Below are positions 30,448 to 40,658 of a stretch of DNA of 64,000 nucleotides, one piece after another. The notes beneath the pieces are model-generated. The model ran no database searches. It was not told the DNA's origin and saw only the letters and a program-made list of their open reading frames with translations. Position numbers and translations under genes: made by a program. Each line of letters starts with the position of its first letter. Positions within the stretch are counted from its first letter, which is position 1. This stretch comes from Apostichopus japonicus (lineage: Eukaryota > Echinodermata > Holothuroidea > Aspidochirotida > Stichopodidae), in assembly GCF_037975245.1 (NCBI RefSeq), contig NC_092575.1, positions 21,093,841-21,157,840 on the forward strand, in the 5' to 3' direction.

Positions 30448-32010
30448 CTCATGTTATGTGTCGTGACTCCGTCCGTGGAACAGCTCACGCCTTTGTGTCC
30501 GAAGCGATTTGGAGAGAAACAGCAAGCCCTAGTGGAAATCATGGAAGTTAGTACAAGAAATTTCTAAGTATAGACTTACAACTTTAAAAGCTATCTTCTG
30601 TGGACCAAAATTTGCCCTTTTGGAGTGCTATGGCAAAGCCACAATTTTATTTTTTTATCATTGCAAAAGTGTAAAGTGCTGTGTTGTGGATGAATGACAG
30701 GTACAGTGTTGGTAGACCAGAGCAATATTAGTTAGCTAATGTTATGATTATTGAGTATTGGCAAATCCTTCCAGAAATTTATATAGTAGCATAATAATAG
30801 CATTATGATGCCAATAACTAAATATACGTGGAATGCTTCTGGTCAGCACTGTAGTATTGGCAGCACCTTTGGAAAGTATATTCTTGCATATTAAAATTAG
30901 TGTTTGGATATAAAACAAATTTGTTGGTGAACCTGTTTTGATATCATTATGTTAATGTTGTATACAGAATTGAAGGAAAGTATTTGGGATATGGAACAAC
31001 TCTTTTTGTTGTTTTTGACTTGGGGGGGGGGGTGTGGGTGGGAGGGGTCTTCCTTAAGAGCTTTTTGGTGGTTTGTAGAATGTTCTTGTAGAAGGGTTAA
31101 GGATAGGGTGTGGGGTTAATTCATTGGCAAAGTAACGTGATGTAAAATGCACAACTTTACCATAAACCTAGTAGCCTGCTGGTACAGCGTCTAGGGGACC
31201 CTCCCCACCCCCACTCAACAGCAATGCTTTGATTTTACAAAAGTACACTACATAATTCTTGGAAATGTGCACCTTTTGTTGCATATAAATTTTTTACTTA
31301 ACTGCTAAATTTCAAAATGCAGTGTAGATCATAATGTTTGCCCCTTTTATTGAGAGAAATGTGAGAGAAGCCTGAAGTGACATATCCGTGGAGAGCCTTG
31401 CTTGCTAAAAAATAATGTTTTATATGCCTTGATGATAAAATGGTTTGTTATATTAACCATGTCTCTGTTTAATATTATTAATATAAATTGTATCGAATAA
31501 GAACTTCAATGCAGAAGATAAAATTTACACCCTAGTATTTCATTTGTAATATATAACTTTCTACATTTTATGTTAACTTTATATTTATTAATAGAAAGTG
31601 ACTTAACAGAATCCACCTTGACATGTTAGAGATGCCTTGATTTTTTTGTTTCCATATATTCTTGTGGTTAACTGCGACTGTTGAATGTACAGTGATATTA
31701 AAGAGCACGAAAAGTAGATTAATGTCCCATGTCTTTTCTACCTGTGTTGAAATTCCAAATTTTAGCATCGCAATGATTTTCAGAAGAGACTTGGATCACA
31801 ATTTTTCCGTTTTCAAAAGATATTTTAACGATAATTGATATCTGCTAGGTACCTATAACAAAGGCTTTGATAATAGTCCGGCTATGCCTCTACAACCCCT
31901 ATCACAGGCTTCGTTGCTTTCAAGATAATTATACATTGCTGAAGTGCTGAAGCTATTAGTTGCTGTTATCTTAACCTCAAGCATTTAGTTTAAAAACGAT
32001 TAAGTTTATA
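30448..32010 (+). other. CCDC157 3' untranslated region and flank
   Basis: About 1.6 kb follows the TGA at 30,445-30,447, with G-rich tracts near 31,021-31,045 and no coding signal. I see no unambiguous AATAAA before about 32,030, where one lies inside a SINE; another candidate is at 32,526-32,531. Confidence 0.45.
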
Positions 32011-32011
32011 A

Positions 32012-32312
32012 ACTGGTGCTGTGGCCCAGTGAAATAAATGCGGTGGCATTTGAAACAATTAGGCTAAGCCATCGGGAGGTTCAAGGTTCGATACCCAGCC
32101 GGGTCATAGTAAGGTGGATTTTTTTCATCCAAGAGCAATCTATGGTTTTCCCATCTGAGATGACCTTCTAAAATGAAAAGATTCCAAATTTGAGTTCAAA
32201 TGTTGAATTGGAAGCCACCCAATGGGTAAGTTGTAATCCATAAGCCCTTGCGGGTTTCTCCCACATTTGTGGTCGCTTGAGCGTTGTAACCAAAACTACT
32301 GATTATTATTAT
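32012..32312 (+). mobile_element. tRNA-derived SINE, family A
   Basis: A tRNA-like head has a B box GGTTCGATACCC at about 32,086-32,097 and an A-box-like TGTGGCCCAGTG upstream. An unrelated body follows, ending in TTATTATTATT. The head does not fold into a complete tRNA, and the long body argues for a SINE rather than a tRNA gene. Confidence 0.7.
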
Positions 32313-33082
32313 TTGTGTGTTTTTGTCCCTTCTGTTACTATTACTCGTCATTTAGCCTTTGAAGATCCTGCTAGGATGGAAACGTCAGGCCAACTTACTT
32401 TTACACATTCTTTTACACAGGATCTCTAGTGGATAAGCAGTTTGCTAACAGTTTTATTTGATTTTGATTATTATTTATTGTACAGAGCTGCCATCAGAGA
32501 TATTTATATATCTCTACTAATTTTCAATAAAAAAATTGTGGATGATATAAAAGGCTCATCCAATCAGGTTCCCAATGTATAAAATGTTCTACTTTAGTAT
32601 ATTGTTTTGTTTCATTATTATTGCCATAACATTTTATTTTAACTCAAACTTTGCACCCATAAGTCATTATAATGGGGGTATTATCTCATATTTCATAGAA
32701 TGTGTGATCTTTTGTCTGATCTTGTGTTTTGTTGGAGATGTAAGTGGAGTCATGCTAATATATAATGTATATGTAATCTTATTATCAGATAGCACCAAAT
32801 CTTATCCAAAAGCAATGCCCAAAAAGTTCCTCTTTATATCCCTGGAATATGGAACAAATAATTGAAATGGTGTAAAGGATTCATACTATAGGAACTAAAT
32901 AGTGTCAATCAAAAGGATTTGAAATATTTTAATTTCAATCTTCTGATAGAAAATGACAATCTAATCAAAAAGACAAGACTTCATAGCTTCTTTGTAAACT
33001 TTTATTTTACAAGTCAACTCAATTTATTTTATTTTACAAGTCAACTCAATTTATTAGTACTGTCGTGATGAGTAAAATTATA

Positions 33083-33088
33083 TTTATT
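33083..33088 (-). terminator. Candidate OGFOD2 polyadenylation signal
   Basis: TTTATT on the plus strand is AATAAA on the minus strand, about 155 bp after the OGFOD2 stop codon. Other A/T-rich matches nearby make the choice uncertain. Confidence 0.35.
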
Positions 33089-33241
33089 ATATATATATAT
33101 AGGTACAAAGTTTCACTGTAGCCTAGCTGGCACATCAAGTTTGTGCACACTCTGTAGGCTGTGATATCTCTTCTTAGTTCATTCTTATCTGCTTGCACAC
33201 AATCAATGCACTTATAAATAATACAGAGCTTTCCCATCATA

Positions 33242-34260
33242 TCAGAGGGTACTACACACATCGACTAACTCCTCCTTCCGCGTGTAACCATCTCCGTAGC
33301 CGACACTTTTCACCAGTTCGGGTTCTTGATCGCACATCGGACAGAATTTGTTCCGCACCTTCGACGATCTCATCCAGATGATTAGATTGTATCTCTCTCC
33401 GTCTGAGATAGGCATTGCACCGTGCATATGCTGGCCTCTGTGAAGGAGCCCTACGGTGGGTTTATGGACGTACTTGGTGTACTTCTCTCTCCTAGGCTCC
33501 TGAATAGAACAATCGAGGCGTAGGATATTGCATTTAATTAACTTTTGTAGATGAAATTTAAGGTGACAAGACGTCAACCGATTTCCAGGGACAATCCACT
33601 GATTTCATTTATGTCCCTTGATTTGATGTATTGTCCCTGGAATATTAAAAAAATTGTAAGAATTAAGGTCCTGAATCATTTCAATGTTACCTGTTTGTAG
33701 AGTAAACAGCTGCAAACAAGTTAATTTATGGATAAAGGTAACCCAGATTATTGAATAATTTCATAGCTTGTTGATTAATTTACATGAAAAGCATCACTCT
33801 GCATCAGTGATGAATAATAAGACTTCCAGTTATCTTTTTTTAAGTTTTTTTTTGGCATTTGGCATTTTTTTGGGTATTATTACCTTGGCAAAATTACTTC
33901 TTTCTCAGGCATTTGACCATCATCCTTGAAACTAAGCACCAAAATTCCACCTCTCCTTGTAAACAATGTAACAATAAATACTTAACTAACTCTGAATAAT
34001 AAGACTTCCAGTTATCTTTTTTTAAGTTTTTTTTTGGCATTTGGCATTTTTTTGGGTATTATTACCTTGGCAAAATTACTTCTTTCTCAGGCATTTGACC
34101 ATCATCCTTGAAACTCAGCACCAAAATTCCACCTCTCCTTGTAAACAATGTAACAATAAATACTTAACTAACTCTTGATGGGGTGGGCACTGGGCACATG
34201 TCCCCAGATTTCATGAAAAGAATAAGGTCACCTTAACATATACTAATTGGGTCATGGTGG

Positions 34261-34293
<33 letters not shown>

Positions 34294-34469
34294 GATGAGA
34301 GTTAGATAAAGCTAGAGTTGTCTGATGATCGCTCAACGCGTGAAACACAGTAACAACTACTAGTGTTCCACTTGTGTCAACTTATTCTCACCTATACTTC
34401 GCTCTGTCCACCGTACATAGAGCACGCTGCGCCAAGATATATACGCCAACCAACCAACCGAATGTACAG

Positions 34470-34500
<31 letters not shown>

Positions 34501-37500
34501 TACATATAATAGCAACACCACATCGTTATTCTAAGCAAATACTACAATTCACATAATCATGGCTTTTCTTCCTTGTAAAACACACTGCTTTCCTTCTCCT
34601 ACGGTACGTACTGTTCTCATGTCTCCAAAGTAAAGTACACCATCAATAAATTCCATGCCCAGGCTGACATTTAACGTGACCTCTGCGTTGTCATAGTGAT
34701 AATTCAAGTCCAGATCTTCCTCCATCTTGTAAGTTACAACAAATGCTTTGTGAGAATCTAGGTCTCCGCCTCCTTCGGTCGGAAACAACAGACGAGATAA
34801 AGGCGTCAGATACCTCTCCCGGAGAGGTGTGAGGAATTCATCGTCGAAGCCGAGTTCATTAAGCAGAATCTAAAAGTTAGGAAGATGTAATAGGTTGATG
34901 GTCAACAATCATGGTTATTTAAATCCCAATGGATTTTTCAGCAGAATGGAAGAGCTTATAGGGAAAGCTAGGTTCAGATAACAAAGCAAAATGTAAATTG
35001 TATCCATTATAGAAAGTCACCTTACAGATCAATCAGACCTATTTTAAAGGCATTGATGACTCCCCCAAACAGCGTGCCGCCATCTTTAAAAAGTTAACTT
35101 TCCGTTGCTTGCAAGTGAAGTTTTTCTCTTGTCACTACAAAATGCAGACAGTAATGAAACGTGATACCTTGTTATCTTAAGCTGGACCTGAGATGTCCAT
35201 CACTGTATCAGTTTTTACACTGTGCTGTGGGTATTGACCGTAGCTGTATGTATTGACTGTACACTAGTGTCTAATTACCGACAGTAGCAAACTGTGTGTA
35301 TTTTCTGGAATTGATGGTGGTGTCTGTTACACCTCATTCGAAACTAGGTCAGATTACCGGCATTAGACGTTTCTTTTTGCGCGAGTCTTCACACCCTTTA
35401 AGAATGTACCTAATGCTGTATACCTCATAGCCCGAGTGTGGAATATGCTTTAGCCATAGACAATAAATTTTTCAAGGAGTGAGTATCCTTGTATTCAGTT
35501 GCTTTTCGGATCATCCTGATATAGTGTTGTGAGAGACCTGATTTGCATTTGACAAGATATAAATTGTAACAGTTGTGATACGACGACGTACACCGTAATT
35601 GTTCATCGTGTTCGGTCGGCCCTTCGGTAGGTCCGATTGCTCAAAGTGGATGAGTTCTTCGATCAGTTCTCGACAGAAATCTTTCGTAAAGACGGGAAAA
35701 GAGTAGACTCTCTCTGCTGCAAATTAAATGAACAAAAACATCTCATGTGTACGACATGAAATACTTCTCTTATATTTAATATAAATATAAATGAAAAAAG
35801 ATAAATATTTATCTTAAAGCACAATCAGTTACAATAGATAAGTTTTTAAAAAACATAAGTTCACTATATAATGCATCCATCTTGTAAAATAATTCACATG
35901 AGATATGTATAGTGTTAGGCCATGAATACACCCAATCTCTGAAATGTTTTCAATATTTGGTAACTATGGGGGGGGGGGGGAGGGGGAGGTTGATGGAAGC
36001 ATTCGTTTGTTCTGATAGCTGCCAACTTTTTTATTTTTGTTACAACACATATTAGTTATGGTTATGAAAACTAATGAACTAACCAGTTTCATATATCTCT
36101 GTGCAGTACAGTATTTCAAGTACCATGGCTAAAACTAATGGACTAACCAGTTTCATATATCTCTGTGCAGTATTTCAAGTAACACGGCTGAAAATCATGG
36201 ACTAACCAGTTTCATATATCTCTGTGCCATATTTCAAGTACCATGGCTGAAAACTAATGGACTAACCAGTTTTATCTATAGAGTATTTCAAGTATCATGG
36301 CTGAAAACTAATGGACTAACCAGTTTCATATATCTCTATAGAGTATTTCAAGTACCATATTGCTGAAAACTAACGGACTACCCAGTTTTATATATCTCTA
36401 TAGAGTATTTCAAGTACCATGGCTGAAAACTAATTGACTAACCAGTGTCACATATCTCTGTGCAGTATTTCAAGAACCATGAAAACTAATGGACTAACCA
36501 GTTTCATATGTCTCTGAGCAGTATTTCAAGTACCATGGCTGAAAACTAACAGACTAACCAGTTTCACATATCTCTATAGAATATTTCAAGTACCATGGTT
36601 GATAATTAATATACTGCCCAACTTTACATGTCTCTGTGCAGTATTTCAAGTCACATGGTTGGTAACTAATGGACATTGTATTAAATCTCTGTAGAGTAAA
36701 TTTTGATGTGCCATAATCGTCAAAGTTTCCCATAAATATTGGAAATTTTTCTCCTGTGCTCCTTATCCTCCTCTTAAGAAACCAAGGACAACCAAAAAGC
36801 CTTACTTTTCACTTCCAAGTGAGATACATTTTTTTTAATGCTACTTCAGTTTCAAACCATTCACCTCCCTTGTAAAGAAAAATAAAACTGTTGCCTTTAC
36901 TTGCCATAATTAATTGTTCATAGCATGATGTTTGGATCCCCCATAAAAGAATTGACCAGAATTTGGGTCATTTCCTTCAATGTCACATTGGTCAATATAG
37001 CTCAACCGTAGCAAAGTCCCCACCTTTTTTCAACTTTCTGACTTTTAATAATGATTAAATAGCTCTTATGTACAGGTACTTGAAGAAGCACGTTTAATAA
37101 CGGTGAGTAACTAACCGGCTTCCGATGATATTGCCTTCACTAGTCCTTCTTTCGTTGCATGATGACTACGTGCATACTCAACAAGTTCTTGAAATTTTGG
37201 AGATAGAAATTTGTCCTAAAAGGATAAAAAACAAAAACGTAACAAATATAATATAATAAATATTGATAAACTTTAAAATTCCTGTTTAAAATGCAGCAGC
37301 ATAGGCTTCTAGAACTTCTGCTGTAAAAAGTACATAGAGTAAAAAAATAAAGCATGTTTAATAGGATATCTATAAGTTCCAACACATCTTTTGCAACATT
37401 CAAGAGAGCGTTGTGGTCAAGTGGTTAAGGCAGTGGACTGGTGATCTAAGGATTACAGGTTCGAGCCCTGGCCAGATCATTGCGTTGTGTCCTTGGGCAA

Positions 37501-40500
37501 GGCACTTTATCTCCATTGCCTCTCTTCACCCAGGTGTATAAATGGGGACTTGCGAGGTAACTTGTAAATATAGTTGCGTGTGCCGGTTTCTGGCTGCACC
37601 CTATGGGTAGTCCCCAGGGGACATGTGGTTGTGGTGCCCCAGGAGAGATTGATTGAATTGTGCACACTTTGGTGTTTAGGTGTGACAAGTTACCAATGAC
37701 CAAAGGCTAATAGTGCCTTTCAGTTGACAGGGGCGCTATATAAATGTCTTCTGATTGATTGATTGATTCAGGCCTGACAAGATTGTGCGTGGGGGGGGGG
37801 GAGGCAGGAGGGAGTGCTCATAGTGGATACAGCTCTGCAGCTTGAGTTCAGTTTGGGGCCGAGGAAAATATTCAATAACAGGGAATAAGTTAAAGTTCAA
37901 ATTTTGTGTAGCAGTCTTGCAGGCCGCTCTGATTTTGCTTTTTATCAAATTCTATGACTTCTGTGCACAAAAATTTGCTATACATCATTGCACTTTTAAA
38001 GCAAGTTGCCCAATTTGCATAGCATTTTGGGATGAGGTTGGCCGATAAATTATTCCCTGAATACAGAAGAACCAGAAAATTGAAGCAATAGAAGAGGGTG
38101 GCTAGGCCTTATGACATAATTGCTGCTGGGGCCTGACCTACGGTCTCAATGCCACTAGTGACATTAACACATTGCGGCACAGTTTGTGTCCAGGGTGTAT
38201 TGACATACAAACCTCTAACTTGTAAAGATGCCGATGGAGTGGTTTGTAGCGACTAGCTACTTCTCGTCTTCTTTTAATACTATAAGGGCCAAGGTTCTTT
38301 CTCCTGTTCAATTCCACTTCCAGCTGATAAAAAAAAAAAATTTAGACCTGCATGTCACCGACACTGTATATTCACTTTTTTATGCAAATTTATCAAAATG
38401 AAAATTCAGGAAATTAAAATGAATCCAATTAAATGATCAGACGTAATATGGTCTAAGTTATCATTAAACTTGGTAAAAAAAGGATGAGGTTTCACATAAG
38501 AATAGCAATATCGTTTAATTAACTCTAACTGCAATGAAGTAGTGCCACCTACAAGTAAGTCTATATTTTATGTACTGTAGGTCTGTGATAAATTTTTAAA
38601 CTAAAAATTGATGAAACAGTGGGCAATTTTAAATGGTAAGAGGCATCTCCACCAAATATTGGGGTGTCATGTTGAAGCATACAATATTAGAGGTAAATTC
38701 TGCCTTTAACATCTTCCTTTGATAAATTGCAATCAAGTTTGAGTTTAAATCTCAAAAAGTGTGGTGAAAACTGTTAACCAAACTTAAAAAGTTGCTTAAA
38801 GGCATTGAAGACTCCCCCCAAACTGCGCGCGGCCATCTGAAAAAGTTAACTTCCTGTTGCTTGCAAGTGACGTTTTGTTCATGTCGCTACAAAATGCAGA
38901 CTGTAATGAAACATGATACCTTGTTATCTTTAGCTGGACCTGAGCTGTCCATCGCTGTATCGTTTATACACTGTGCTGTGGGTATTGACCGCTGTTGTTT
39001 GTACTGACTGTACACTAGTGTCTAATTACCGACGGTATTGCAAGCTGTGTGTGTATTTTCTGGGATCAATGGTGGTGTCTAACACTTCTGTTACACCTCA
39101 TTCGAAAATAGGTCAGATTACCAGCATTAGACATTTCTTTTTGCGCGAGTTAAGAAATCAAGATGCATGAATGAAACAAACATGGAAACCAAAGAAGCAA
39201 TCACTGATCTCAAGAACAGATGTTTATCCAAGTTTGCAATACCTCAGAATCTAAAATCAAGTAAGTGAAGTTATACCTTTCTCAATACTTCTTCAAATTG
39301 CTTGTCTGTTTTGCATCCTTTGTCGAATAATGTCTGCATGAAAAAAGAACCAATATTGAAAATAGCAAACGTTATGTATGAAACATTTTCCACATCATCC
39401 ACAACTATGTAAACCACTGGTTCTTAAGTTGAGGAATGTATGTTTATTGCAGTTAAAATTGTTTAATATTGTGAATATGCTAGCCTAGGAAGTGAAACAA
39501 TAGTCATTATGAACATCGGTGATCATATTCAATGCCCCCCCCCCCCCCAAAGAAAAAGGAGGATATTTGCTCACTGAGAAATCCTTCTGTCGAATGTTAC
39601 ACTCCTCAATGTCACACCTAATGTTAATATTTAGTTAGCTAAGATCTGGGTTCAGTAATGATGGCTTTTATCGGCAGACTTCATCAAAGCATAAAAGTAA
39701 TTATTGAATCAAAAGTTACAAATTTCTACATAAACTACTATTAATTTGAAGCTAAAATCTTTAGTCAATAATGTTGACTTTTGTTGGCAGAGAATATCCA
39801 GGGGCGTCGGAGCCGGTACGGCAGGTCCGGCGAACGCCGGACCAATATTCACGGCCCAAAAAAAAACAGTAGTACTAAGAAAAAAAAATGGCAAGTAGGC
39901 TATATGTGACTACTCTGGCATGACAGGGGTCTTGTTTTCAAGCTCGGGAAGTGCCATTTCCTGCAATCTGTGGAGGCATTTTTTCAAATTTTTCTCCATT
40001 ACCCTACGCGCCAACCATGGTGGCGCGTAGCGTAGTTTGACCTACCAAACGTCCCCCCGATAATTATGATAGATGGCCACACTCTGATCTGCCGTACCAA
40101 TCCAAAATAGCTTCCGACGCCCCTGTATCAAGCAATGATCAAATGCATAAAAAAGTGATTATTACATCAAAAGTAAATATAAATTGGTACAGAACTAAAC
40201 GACTATATTGTAATATAATTAATCTAGGTAATTTTTTGAAAGATATGCAGCATGAAATTTTCATCTACTAGAAAGCCAAATCTGCAAAAGTTGCTTAAAT
40301 ATGATTGATACAAGCTAGCGTCTCTTATATTCTGTAAATAAAAAAGGAGTTTGAATTTGGTACTAGTGCATTGTTATTTAATTTTAATTAGTAAAATATG
40401 TCTATTCAGCTATTGGTATAATACTGCAAGTAAAGACATGTGCAGTTGGATTGATTCACCTAGCATGATCACTATCCAACAAAAAATAGTCTTGAACAAA

Positions 40501-40658
40501 ATAAAAAAGATCTGAAAAACTGACAGATCGATACCCACATCTCTCCATTCTTCAGAGAATCTATGCTCATCTGAATGGTAGGTCACATGACACTTGTATT
40601 CCTTCAAAAAATAGTTGTTGGTAAGAAAGCAGCTGCATACGAAAAATTCGCCCATCAT
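33242..40658 (-). CDS. OGFOD2: 2-oxoglutarate and Fe(II)-dependent oxygenase domain protein 2
   Basis: Seven coding exons on the minus strand, in transcript order: 40658-40539, 39333-39277, 38323-38213, 37215-37116, 35716-35592, 34869-34612, 33499-33242. Together they encode about 342 residues, close to human OGFOD2 (350). Family signatures are the N-terminal FFVCSCFLTNNYF, then FEQSDLPKGRPNTMNNYG, and the double-stranded beta-helix core. The iron ligands are visible: His and Asp in NYHYDNAEVTLNVSLG, and the distal His in QHMHGAMP, with the 2-oxoglutarate-binding Arg ten residues later in GERYNLIIWMR. The C-terminal CPMC pair and GYGDGYTR are also conserved. Its substrate is not established. 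Two adjacent ATGs (40,658 and 40,655) could start translation; an earlier in-frame ATG at 40,784 is not supported by the family. The donor of exon 1 (GTGGGT) is weak. The gene converges with CCDC157 and diverges from ARPC3. Confidence 0.93.
33811..34174. repeat. Near-identical tandem duplication, 182-bp period
   Basis: Bases 33,811-33,992 repeat at 33,993-34,174, with one clear difference seen (ACTAAGCACC against ACTCAGCACC). The high identity indicates a recent duplication. It lies in the last OGFOD2 intron. Confidence 0.9.
34264..34500 (+). mobile_element. Penelope-like terminal repeat bordered by TA tracts
   Basis: TA tracts at 34,264-34,293 and about 34,478-34,498 flank a unit containing a hammerhead-like motif, then TACTAGTGTTCCAC, then CGCTCTGTCCACCGTACATA and GCGCCAAGATA. 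The same ordered blocks recur at 63,432-63,570, and the second half also at 63,048-63,105. Hammerhead motifs are known from terminal repeats of Penelope-like retroelements; no reverse transcriptase is present here, so the class is inferred. Confidence 0.6.
34312..34363 (+). ncRNA. Hammerhead-ribozyme-like motif, type I
   Basis: Stem I pairs AGTTGT (34,316-34,321) with ACAACT (34,353-34,358), extended after one bulged base by CTAG with CTAG. The core shows CTGATGA at 34,322-34,328, a 3-bp stem II (CGC/GCG) and GAAA at 34,342-34,345. A minimal stem III (A-U and C-G around ACA) and the permitted cleavage triplet GTA ending at 34,352 follow. The stem II closing pair is U-U instead of the usual G-C, so activity may be weak. 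Confidence 0.5.
35044..35401 (+). mobile_element. TTAA-flanked MITE, copy 3
   Basis: Same element as at 9,508, with TTAA at both ends and a small internal deletion. It lies in the OGFOD2 intron between the exons at 35,592-35,716 and 34,612-34,869, antisense to that gene. Confidence 0.85.
36060..36690. repeat. Minisatellite of about 59-bp units in an OGFOD2 intron
   Basis: About ten units share GGACTAACCAGTTTCATA, TATCTCTGTGCAG and TATTTCAAGTACCATGG. Read on the plus strand each unit holds a splice-acceptor-like CTCTGTGCAG, but the host gene runs on the other strand. Units vary by substitutions and short deletions. Confidence 0.9.
37395..37772 (+). mobile_element. tRNA-derived SINE, family B
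   Basis: A tRNA-like head has an A box TGGTCAAGTGGTTAAGG at about 37,413 and a B box GGTTCGAGCCC at about 37,459. A body containing CCTTGGGCAAGGCACTTTA follows, then a 3' part with GGGGCGCTATATAAATG ending in a (GATT)n tail. This is the normal structure of deuterostome tRNA-SINEs. It lies about 180 bp upstream, in transcript sense, of an OGFOD2 exon. Confidence 0.85.
38796..39153 (+). mobile_element. TTAA-flanked MITE, copy 4 (3' end deleted)
   Basis: The left end is intact. The right end lacks about 11 bases of the inverted repeat, jumping from GCGCGAGT directly to TTAA. It lies in an OGFOD2 intron. Confidence 0.85.
39799..40125. mobile_element. Small TIR DNA element with CAGGGGCGTCGG ends
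   Basis: The terminal inverted repeats CAGGGGCGTCGGAGCC and GCTTCCGACGCCCCTG match over 13 perfect bases. TATC occurs directly outside both ends and may be a 4-bp duplication; the 8-bp duplication of hAT elements is not seen. The interior includes a minus-strand copy of the GCGCCACC repeat. There is no transposase. Confidence 0.7.
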
